The translations under genes were made by a program, and so were the position numbers. A stretch of 64,000 nt of DNA from Streptomyces guryensis (lineage in GTDB: Bacteria > Actinomycetota > Actinomycetes > Streptomycetales > Streptomycetaceae): the NCBI RefSeq assembly GCF_021261325.1, contig NZ_JAJSBI010000041.1, forward strand, positions 1 to 64,000, written 5' to 3'. The notes beneath the pieces are model-generated. The model was given only the letters and a program-made list of their open reading frames with translations, did not search any database and was not told where the DNA came from. Position 1 is the stretch's first letter. Each line of letters begins with the position of its first letter. Positions 57,384-64,000 of the stretch are shown here, one piece after another.

Positions 57384-59621
57384 ATGAACGAGGAAGAGAG
57401 CGCGAAGAGACCGCAGGGCACCCCGGAACCGCCGGAGGCCGACGACCCGCGTGAGTCGGCCGAGACGGCTCCCCCGCCGGAGCCCACCGAGGACGACCCG
57501 AAGCCCGGCGGCGACCGGTCGGCAGACAAGGCCGATCACGCCGATCACGCCGATAACGCCGACACGCGCCACGGAACGGAACAGCCCGACCAGGCCGAAC
57601 CGACCGACAAGGCAGATAAGCCCGACAAGCCCGACCGGGCGAAGCGCGCCGACGAGACGGGCCAGGCACAGCACAACGTCAACCAGTACTTCTACGGCGC
57701 CCTCGACGCCCCCGGCGCCATCTTCGGCATCGGAACCGCGGACTCCGGCAACGCCCGGCGCCGCGCCGTCGGCCGGCTGGACGCCGGTGAGGCCGACGCG
57801 ATCCTGGCACCGTACGTCGAACCCGACTGCTTCGAGGACGCCGTACGCGCCCTCCAGCAGGACGGAGTGGTCGTGCTCGTCGGGCCGCCCGGCACGGGCA
57901 AACGGTCCGCGGCGGTGGCCCTCGTCGCCAAGGTCGCGGAGGGCACGGAGTACGTGGTGCTCTCGCCCGGCCGCAGCCTGGACGACCTGGCCGGCGGGCG
58001 CCCGGTGTTCGAGAAGGGCGTCGGCTATGTGCTCATCGACCGTATGAACGAAGCCGTCGGCGGGACCGCGGACTTCGACTGGCGGCGGGTGCGCGACACC
58101 GTGCGCGAGCATGGGGCGCACCTCGTGGTCACCACCGTGTACCAGGGGGAGGGCGACGCCCCCGGATCCGTACGCCATATGCCCTGGCGGCCCCCGGACC
58201 TCACGGCCGTCCTGCGGCTGCGGCTGGTGCGGGCGGGCTGCGGCGAGGACACCGTTGAGCAGGCCGCCTCCCTGATGCCCGCCGGATGCCGGATCGCGGA
58301 GGTGGCCGCGGCGGCCGCCCGGATCGCGGGCGGTGCGGACCCCGCCGGGGTCTGGCAGGAGTACGGCGCCGCCGCGGCCCAGCCCGTGCGCGACTGGTTC
58401 GACGAGCCGCGCTCGCCGCAGGAGTGGACCGAGGTCACCGCACTGGCCTTCGTCACCGGCCTCGGCTACCGCGACTTCGAGACCTGCCAGGAGCACCTGG
58501 AGGAGCGGGTGGCCGCCACCTTCCCGGCGCTGGCCACCGACGAGGAGACGGCCGAGGCCGCCCGGCGCGACGCCGACCGCCGGCTGTCGCTGTCCCGCAA
58601 CAGCCTGGTCGCGGTCGAGGAGCGCAAGGACGGCTCGCTCACCCGTTCCGCCCTGGTCTTCCCGCACCCCCAGTACCGGCAGTGGGTGCTGGAGGAGCTG
58701 TGGAACAAGCGCTCGACGGCGTACTGGGACGGCGTACGGGACTGGCTGACCGACCTCGTGGCCACCCAGCCCGGCCTGGGGCTCCAGCTGTCCGTCGCCT
58801 CCGGCCTCGCCCTGCTCACCCGGCCCGCCTTCGACGAGGTCGAGGAGAACTATCTGCACCCCTGGGCGGCCGGCGCGGCAGGCCCGGCCGGCCAGTCCAC
58901 GGCCACCCTGGTGCTGCACTGCATGTGCCTGGACGAGGGCCTCGCGGCGACGGCGCTGTCCGTCGCCCGCGGCTGGGCCCGCTCACCCGACCCGGCACTC
59001 TCGTCGACGGCGACCGCGGCGTTCAGCGGGGCGCTCGGGGTGTGTTTCCCCACGGACGCGGTCAAGGCTCTGCTGCACCGCACCCTCGGCCGGTTCGACG
59101 ATCAGGCATGGGAGGCGATGGTCGCCCTCGCCGGTCTCGTCGTCGTCCTCATGGAGTGCGACCAGGACGCGGGTGCCGTGCTCCGTCCGCTCGCCTACCG
59201 GCTGAAGGACGAGGGCGGAAAGCTCACCGCACACCAGAGGGACCGCACCCTCGACGCCGTACTGACCGTCGTACGGGCGCGGCACACGCGCAGCGGCCGG
59301 ATGGTCTGCGCCGTGCTGCCGGCCCGCGACCCCCGGCAGGCGGACCCGATCGGCGAGTTGTGGGCGGGGCTGCTGGCGCACCGGCCGTGCAGGCGCCGCG
59401 TGCTGCTGTGCCTCGACACCACCCTGCGCGACCTGCCCGCCGTGACGGACGAGCCGGAGCAGGCGGCCGAGCGGCTGGGCCGCTCCCTGGGCGCGGCCCT
59501 GCCGCCCGACGAACGTCCGCGACTGGGGCCGTTCCTGCGGCAGGTCGTGGGGCGTTTCGACGAGGCGACGGCCCCCCTGATCGACACCTTCCTAGGCGCT
59601 GTACTGAGCACGGAGGACTGA
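57384..59621 (+). CDS. P-loop NTPase (STAND-like) with N-terminal shared motif
   Basis: 745 residues. Residues 1-95 are disordered, acidic and Pro/Asp-rich with ADHADNAD-like runs; then NQYFYGALDAPGAIFGIG (about 100-117) nearly repeats the end of the cyclase-like protein. The NTPase core follows: Walker A GPPGTGKRSA (167-176; an Arg occupies the usual Ser/Thr position), Walker B-like VGYVLIDRM and a helical C-terminal half. It resembles STAND-type sensors without recognisable sensor repeats. Located 20 bp after the cyclase-like gene and 5 bp before the SPFH-like gene: one operon. Confidence 0.65.
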   Translation: MNEEESAKRPQGTPEPPEADDPRESAETAPPPEPTEDDPKPGGDRSADKADHADHADNADTRHGTEQPDQAEPTDKADKPDKPDRAKRADETGQAQHNVNQYFYGALDAPGAIFGIGTADSGNARRRAVGRLDAGEADAILAPYVEPDCFEDAVRALQQDGVVVLVGPPGTGKRSAAVALVAKVAEGTEYVVLSPGRSLDDLAGGRPVFEKGVGYVLIDRMNEAVGGTADFDWRRVRDTVREHGAHLVVTTVYQGEGDAPGSVRHMPWRPPDLTAVLRLRLVRAGCGEDTVEQAASLMPAGCRIAEVAAAAARIAGGADPAGVWQEYGAAAAQPVRDWFDEPRSPQEWTEVTALAFVTGLGYRDFETCQEHLEERVAATFPALATDEETAEAARRDADRRLSLSRNSLVAVEERKDGSLTRSALVFPHPQYRQWVLEELWNKRSTAYWDGVRDWLTDLVATQPGLGLQLSVASGLALLTRPAFDEVEENYLHPWAAGAAGPAGQSTATLVLHCMCLDEGLAATALSVARGWARSPDPALSSTATAAFSGALGVCFPTDAVKALLHRTLGRFDDQAWEAMVALAGLVVVLMECDQDAGAVLRPLAYRLKDEGGKLTAHQRDRTLDAVLTVVRARHTRSGRMVCAVLPARDPRQADPIGELWAGLLAHRPCRRRVLLCLDTTLRDLPAVTDEPEQAAERLGRSLGAALPPDERPRLGPFLRQVVGRFDEATAPLIDTFLGAVLSTED

Positions 59622-59626
59622 CAGGC

Positions 59627-61147
59627 ATGAATGCCAATTACCCGCTCGTCGAGCAGCGGGAGTACGGGCGGCCGGAGAAGCGCGGCGGTCTGATGAAGAA
59701 GCGCGTGATGCGGGACGAGGGCGAACTGCCCCGGCTCGCCCCGCACCACGTACGGGTCTTCCGGGTCGGCGCGGAGTACGTCGAGGACCACGGGCAACTG
59801 CACGCCGAGGACCCGGTGGTGATCGGCGCCAGCTCGGTCACGGTCGTCGACCGCCGGATCGAGGTGCCGGTCGTCGTGGAGACGAGGATCCCCTCCGCCG
59901 AGGCGGGCGACTTCACCGTACGGGCGACGTTCTACTGCACCGTCACGGACGCGAAGGCGGTCGTGCGCGACGGCATCACGGACGTGGAGGCGCTGCTGCT
60001 GAGCCATCTGCGGGAGGTGCCGGGGCTCACCGAGGACGGCAGCGACGAGCCGATCATCAACTCCGCCGCCGTACGGGACCGCATCGACGCACGGCTGACC
60101 GCGTATCACGAGATGCGCCCGACGGTGCTGTCCGGCCTGCGCGCCCGGCACGCCCTGGTCGAGGTGCTCACGCCCGCCGAACTCGCCGAGCACATCGCCC
60201 AGTTGGAAAAGGAGCGGTTGGAGCAGCAACAGCAGCAGCGGCGGGAGGAGAGGGAGCAGCAGCTGGCTCTGGACCGGGCCGAGCGGGAGGCCGAGCTGGA
60301 GCTGAAGCGGGAGCAGATCCGCTTCGTGCGCGAGCAGCGCCGGGAGCGCAACCGGCACCAGGAGGCAGTGGACAAGGAACTCGGCCGGCAGGACTTCGAG
60401 ACCCTGCGCGGCGGGTTCGACCGCGAGGCGGGAGCCGAGCAGCAGAAGCACGACCTCACGCAGCGGGCCGAGTTCAACCGGTTCGTCCGCGACCAGGTCG
60501 GGGAGGACATGAAGCTCATCGGCGCCAATCCGCTCGCCGCCGACCTCAGCGCCCGCCACCACGGCGACATCACCTCCGACGAGTACTCCAAGCGCGTCCG
60601 GGGCTACGACGAACTGCAGGCCCAACGGGCCCAGCTGGAGCGCGAGTTCGCGGAGAAGCGGGCCGAGCTGGACCGGCAGGAGGAGCGCTGGAAGGTCGAA
60701 CAGCAGAACCAGCTGGAAGCGGCGACCCGCGAGGACACCCAGAAACGCCAGGCGGCCAAGGCCGAGGAGGAGGGCCGTCGCTGGGACGTGGAGCACGCGG
60801 AGGACGTGCGCCGGCATGACGAGGAGCGCCAGGACAAGAAGCAGCAGCTGCAGGAGCAGCACACCTGGGCCAGGCAACAGCTGGGCGCCTGGACGGAGCT
60901 GACCAAGCAGGCCTTCGACCGCGGCCTGTTCGACGGCCAGCTGAGCGACCCGGGCGCGCAGATCAACCGGGTGGGCGACTTCTCCTTCGAGCGGGGCCCC
61001 ACCCCGGACGGCACCGCCCCGAGCGCGGTGCCGAACACCCCGCGCGTGAGTATCGTCCAGAAGGGCCAGGACGGCGGCGACACCGACGAAGGCGACAGCA
61101 ACCTGGACCTCGGCGGCACGGACTCGGAGGGCAGCCTTGGCCACTGA
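59627..61147 (+). CDS. SPFH-like protein with long coiled coil
   Basis: 506 residues. N-terminal domain (about 30-190) has SPFH/Band-7-like strands (VTVVDRRIEVPVVVETRIPS, VRATFYCTVTDAKAVVRDGI) and the helix ELAEHIAQLEKERLEQQQQQ opens a coiled coil of about 240 residues rich in Arg/Glu/Gln; no membrane span is visible. SPFH proteins organise membrane microdomains and scaffold partners. Its 3' end overlaps the DUF4407 gene by 11 bp. Likely a scaffold for the system; inference. Confidence 0.6.
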   Translation: MNANYPLVEQREYGRPEKRGGLMKKRVMRDEGELPRLAPHHVRVFRVGAEYVEDHGQLHAEDPVVIGASSVTVVDRRIEVPVVVETRIPSAEAGDFTVRATFYCTVTDAKAVVRDGITDVEALLLSHLREVPGLTEDGSDEPIINSAAVRDRIDARLTAYHEMRPTVLSGLRARHALVEVLTPAELAEHIAQLEKERLEQQQQQRREEREQQLALDRAEREAELELKREQIRFVREQRRERNRHQEAVDKELGRQDFETLRGGFDREAGAEQQKHDLTQRAEFNRFVRDQVGEDMKLIGANPLAADLSARHHGDITSDEYSKRVRGYDELQAQRAQLEREFAEKRAELDRQEERWKVEQQNQLEAATREDTQKRQAAKAEEEGRRWDVEHAEDVRRHDEERQDKKQQLQEQHTWARQQLGAWTELTKQAFDRGLFDGQLSDPGAQINRVGDFSFERGPTPDGTAPSAVPNTPRVSIVQKGQDGGDTDEGDSNLDLGGTDSEGSLGH

Positions 61148-62483
61148 CACACCGCTGCGCCCCGCCGACAGCGCCTCCTTCGGTGACGACCCGGGCGCGG
61201 CCCGTCCGGTGCCGCGCGCAGGCGGGCCGGCGGTCCGGCTGCGCGGGCTGATCGGCATCGACGAGGGGCTGCTGGCCTGGGTGCCGGAGGAACGCACCCG
61301 CTACACCTGGTACGGCGCCCTGGTCGTCAACACGGCCTTGGTGGGCGCCCTCTCGATGACGCTGGCGCTGAGCAGCTTCCGCTCCGACCTGCCCCTCGCG
61401 GCCGTGATCGCAGTGGCCGTGGTCTGGTTCTGGGTGGTCCTCGCGATGGACAGCTGGCTGGTGTCCAGCACCCACGGCACGGCGGTCAAGAAGTGGTCGC
61501 TTCTCCTCCGCTTCGTTCTCTCCGTGCTCCTCGGCCTGTTCATCGCCGAGCCGATCCTCTTCCAGATCTTCGACAAGGAGATACGTCAGGAGATAGCCGT
61601 CGGCAACGAGCAGCAGACCGCCGACTACCGCGGCATGCTCGTCTCCTGCAATCCCACCGACGGCGCGTCCACCGCGGACCGCCCCGCATGCCTGGGCTAC
61701 CAGCTGAAGGTGGCGGGCTCCCCGGCCGAGCTGGCGGCGCAGATCAAGAGCAACACCGCCCGCACCAAGGCCCTGCAGACCCAGGTCGACGCCATCAACA
61801 AGACGCTCGACGACAAGATGTCCGCCGAGCAGCGCCTGTGCGGCAAGGCCAACTGGATCTGGCGCAACGGGGTGCGGGACGTCACCATCACCTGCGACAG
61901 GGCCCGCAAGGACTCCAGCGAGTACCGCAGGACCAGCAAGGTCGACACGTACGAGAAGGAGCTCTCGGCGCTGGTCGCCAAGAGCCGCACCCTGACCGCG
62001 AAGAAGGACACCGCCGCGGACGCCTACCAGCCGCTGCTGCAGCGGGCGATCGACGCCAAGACGCGGGCACGGGCCGCCGACCTGGACACCGACGGCATCC
62101 TCACCCGGGCCCACGGGCTGAGGAAGGTCGCGGAGTCCGACGGCTTCGCGCTCTTCATCACCGTCGTGCTGCACCTGCTGCTGATCAGCCTGGACGCCAT
62201 GCCCGTACTGGCCAAGCTGATGAGCGGTGCCACGATGTACGACCGCATGCTCGGCGCCCGCTTCACCGCGAGCAGCGGGACGTACACCGAGGAGCTCCAG
62301 GTGCAGCAGGAGTGCGCACGGATGGAGCACGAGGTGCAACGCCACGGCGTGGCACAGGACACGACCGACCGTATGCGGCGTCTGGAACACGACTTCCAGC
62401 GGGCCCAGGCGGAGCGGGCCGCGGCGGAACGGGCCGAGCTGGAGGAGCGGATGGACCGGATCCTGCGGGCGAGGAAGGCCTGA
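61137..62483 (+). CDS. DUF4407-domain membrane protein
   Basis: 448 residues starting at TTG (ATDTPLRPADSASFG) with GGAGG 6 bases ahead. Two membrane spans (LVVNTALVGALSMTLALSSF and AAVIAVAVVWFWVVLAMDSW), a third (WSLLLRFVLSVLLGLFIAEP), a periplasmic or cytoplasmic helical region with Cys residues (about 165-325), one further span (FALFITVVLHLLLISLDAMP) and a charged C-terminal helix. This layout is that of DUF4407 proteins, of unknown function but often next to SPFH-like genes. Probably works with the protein at 59627. Confidence 0.75.
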   Translation: MATDTPLRPADSASFGDDPGAARPVPRAGGPAVRLRGLIGIDEGLLAWVPEERTRYTWYGALVVNTALVGALSMTLALSSFRSDLPLAAVIAVAVVWFWVVLAMDSWLVSSTHGTAVKKWSLLLRFVLSVLLGLFIAEPILFQIFDKEIRQEIAVGNEQQTADYRGMLVSCNPTDGASTADRPACLGYQLKVAGSPAELAAQIKSNTARTKALQTQVDAINKTLDDKMSAEQRLCGKANWIWRNGVRDVTITCDRARKDSSEYRRTSKVDTYEKELSALVAKSRTLTAKKDTAADAYQPLLQRAIDAKTRARAADLDTDGILTRAHGLRKVAESDGFALFITVVLHLLLISLDAMPVLAKLMSGATMYDRMLGARFTASSGTYTEELQVQQECARMEHEVQRHGVAQDTTDRMRRLEHDFQRAQAERAAAERAELEERMDRILRARKA

Positions 62484-62547
62484 GCGGCACGGACGACGGA
62501 CCGGCGCGGCCCGCCCGGGGAGGGGCGGACCGCCGCCGGAGCCGGTG

Positions 62548-63348
62548 TCACGGCTGAGGTGTCTCCGGTGCGGGAGTGGCGGGCGCCATGGCCTTGGCCG
62601 CCTTGTCGAAGTACCGCAGCAGCTCCACCGGGAACGGCATCACGAGCGTCGAGTTCTTCTCGGCCGCGACCTCCACGACCGTCTGGAGGAGGCGGAGCTG
62701 CATCGCCTCAGGGGTGTCCGACATGATCCGCGACGCGTTGGCGAGCTGCTGGGCGGCCTGGAACTCGCCGTCCGCGGTGATGACCCGGGCCCGCCGCTCC
62801 CGCTCCGCCTCGGCCTGCCGGGACATGGACCGCTTCAGCGACTCCGGCAGCTGTACGTCCTTGATCTCGACGCGGTCGATGTGGACGCCCCACTCGGCGG
62901 CTGGACTGTCGATCATCAGGGCGAGCCCCTCGTGCAACCGCTCGCGGTCGGTCAGCAGGTCGTCCAGGTCGCTCTTGCCGATGATGGAGCGCAGCGACGA
63001 CTGGGCGACCTGGCCGACGGCGAAGACGTAGTCCTGGACCTCGATGGCGGCCCGGAGCGGATCGGTCACGCGGAAGTAGACGACCGCGTCGACCTTCACC
63101 GAGACGTTGTCCTTGGTGATGCCCTCCTGGGTGGGCACCGGCATGGTCACCACCTGGGTGTTCACCTTCCGCATCCGGTCGACGAACGGGATCAGGAACG
63201 TCACGCCCGGGTGCCGGTACTCCGGCAGTGCCTTGCCCATCCGGAACACGATCCCACGCTCGACCTGGTTGACCACCCGCATACCGCTGCGCAGCACGAG
63301 CAGGGCGGCAACGACCACCAACACGACCGCGACGACGGTGCCTTCCAT
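62548..63348 (-). CDS. Slipin/SPFH (Band 7) family protein
   Basis: 266 residues: N-terminal membrane anchor (VVAVVLVVVAALLVLRSGMR), then a Band 7 domain (RVVNQVERGIVFRMGKALPE, VDRMRKVNTQVVTMPVPTQE, DPLRAAIEVQDYVFAVGQVAQSSLRS, SRQAEAERERRARVITADGE). Slipins form oligomeric membrane rings and often pair with NfeD proteases, though none is seen here. AAGGAG spaced 6 bases selects ATG 63348. It is convergent with the DUF4407 gene and may be independent of the defence-like operon. Confidence 0.93.
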   Translation of the reverse strand: MEGTVVAVVLVVVAALLVLRSGMRVVNQVERGIVFRMGKALPEYRHPGVTFLIPFVDRMRKVNTQVVTMPVPTQEGITKDNVSVKVDAVVYFRVTDPLRAAIEVQDYVFAVGQVAQSSLRSIIGKSDLDDLLTDRERLHEGLALMIDSPAAEWGVHIDRVEIKDVQLPESLKRSMSRQAEAERERRARVITADGEFQAAQQLANASRIMSDTPEAMQLRLLQTVVEVAAEKNSTLVMPFPVELLRYFDKAAKAMAPATPAPETPQP

Positions 63349-63471
63349 AAGCATCTCCTTCAAAGGGACCACCGGCTTCTGCCGGTGGGGGTCTGGAAGC
63401 TGCGGGCTACAGAGCAGCACGGCAGCCGGTACTGGACATGAGTGACCGTCAAAAGTGGTAGCATTTTGGTT

Positions 63472-63633
63472 GTGGCTAGAGGTGATCGTCGGGAATCGCT
63501 TAATCTGCGCGTGCCCCCGGATCTGAAGCGGCAAGTCGAGGAGCACGCCGACCAGGCGGGTATCTCGATCAACGCTGCCGCGTGCATCCTCCTGGCTGAA
63601 GGCCTCCGCGCGGAACGGAGGCGTAAGCAGTGA
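63472..63633 (+). CDS. Ribbon-helix-helix (Arc/HicB-like) protein of an IS605-type unit
   Basis: 53 residues: ARGDRRESLNLRVPPDLKRQVEEHADQAGISINAAACILL, a ribbon-helix-helix DNA-binding domain. GTG 63472 lies about 7 bp after TAGCAT, so a leaderless transcript is likely; the frame extends ten codons further upstream. It overlaps TnpB by GTGA and may autoregulate the element. Confidence 0.7.
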   Translation: MARGDRRESLNLRVPPDLKRQVEEHADQAGISINAAACILLAEGLRAERRRKQ

Positions 63634-64000
63634 TCCGCGCCTACAAGTTCCTTCTGCGCCCAACGGCCCGTCAGACGGCCACGCTGCGCCAGATGCTGGC
63701 CGACCACTGTGCTCTGTACAACGGCGCGTTGCAGGAGCGCCGGGACGCATGGCGGCATAGCTCCAAGACGAGCATCAAGTACGGCAACCAGTCCGCCCAG
63801 CTGAAGGAGATTCGGGCGTTCGACGCTGAGCGTCAGGGCCGGTGGTCGTTCTCCTCCCAACAGTCCACGCTGCGCCGCCTGGACAAGGCGTTTCAGGCGT
63901 TCTTCCGCCGTGTCAAGAACGGCGAGAAGCCCGGCTACCCGCGCTTTAAGGGCGTGGGACACTTCGACACCGTGGTGTTCCTGAAGGACGGCGACGGCTG
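63630..64000 (+). CDS. TnpB/OrfB transposon-encoded nuclease, N-terminal part (runs off window)
   Basis: Starting at GTG 63630 the frame gives IRAYKFLLRPTARQTATLRQ then DHCALYNGALQERRDAWRHS and YPRFKGVGHFDTV, matching the helical N-terminus of IS605/IS607 OrfB (TnpB), RNA-guided nucleases ancestral to Cas12. Only 123 residues are visible, so the RuvC motifs cannot be checked. No TnpA transposase gene is adjacent on the left side; the preceding gene encodes a ribbon-helix-helix protein instead. Confidence 0.88.
   Translation, partial: MIRAYKFLLRPTARQTATLRQMLADHCALYNGALQERRDAWRHSSKTSIKYGNQSAQLKEIRAFDAERQGRWSFSSQQSTLRRLDKAFQAFFRRVKNGEKPGYPRFKGVGHFDTVVFLKDGDG

Noticed and set aside
1..64000. tRNA, rRNA or riboswitch genes
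   Set aside because: No cloverleaf, rRNA-like or recognisable aptamer sequence was seen by eye; a covariance-model search would be needed to exclude small RNAs.

Overview
The window is chromosomal DNA of a Streptomyces-like actinomycete. It has very high GC with GC-rich third codon positions, many GTG and TTG starts, several probable leaderless promoters, and the Streptomyces global regulators afsK, afsS and afsR together with the F420 biosynthesis gene fbiC. I see no rRNA, tRNA or CRISPR array.

Layout. (1) 1-5.4 kb: an IS3-type transposase start that has truncated a WhiJ/Scr1-type regulator; its divergent partner ATPase; an MBL-fold hydrolase; a VOC protein; and a minus-strand operon with an EspC-like protein, a WXG100/CpnT-like protein and three paralogous small membrane proteins. 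(2) 5.4-33.6 kb: a lipid-like catabolic regulon (Ltp-type thiolases, DUF35 protein, enoyl-CoA hydratase, acyl-CoA dehydrogenase, FadD3-like ligase, SDR, amidohydrolases, aldehyde dehydrogenase, luciferase-like and DDN-type flavin/F420 enzymes) that surrounds the afsK, afsS and afsR genes. Seven copies of a 15-bp palindrome, consensus CTGACGGNNCGTCAG, lie at the heads of these operons and at an outlying SDR locus near 42.6 kb. (3) 33.7-38.7 kb: fbiC, a catalytically dead-looking L,D-transpeptidase homologue, lipoproteins and a decayed toxin gene. (4) 38.8-55 kb: mostly conserved genes (ADP-ribosylglycohydrolase, Na+/solute symporter, DUF397/XRE pair, GPP34 protein, a D,D-carboxypeptidase with a huge acidic cytoplasmic tail, a polytopic membrane protein, MerR, glutathione peroxidase, an ArsR-like regulator with a divergent MFS pump). 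(5) 55.0-62.5 kb: the most interesting block. It holds a Crp-like cyclic-nucleotide-binding regulator, a Pycsar-type membrane effector (PycTM), a divergent class III cyclase-like protein, a P-loop NTPase, an SPFH-like coiled-coil protein and a DUF4407 membrane protein. (6) 62.5-64 kb: a slipin-type SPFH protein, then an IS605-type unit with a ribbon-helix-helix protein and a truncated TnpB.

How the genes may work together. The catabolic genes look like one regulon that activates an acid to its CoA ester, beta-oxidises it and cleaves it with Ltp/DUF35 retro-aldolases. Luciferase-like and DDN enzymes could use F420 made through the nearby fbiC. In block 5 the cyclase and the NTPase end and begin, respectively, with the same glycine-rich hydrophobic motif (VQVFPGTIHAPGAVFGI and NQYFYGALDAPGAIFGI). 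This suggests that the NTPase senses a trigger and recruits or activates the cyclase through motif pairing, and that the cyclic nucleotide then acts on the PycTM effector and possibly on the Crp-like regulator: an NTPase-gated, Pycsar-like defence system. That model is inference from gene content and motifs.
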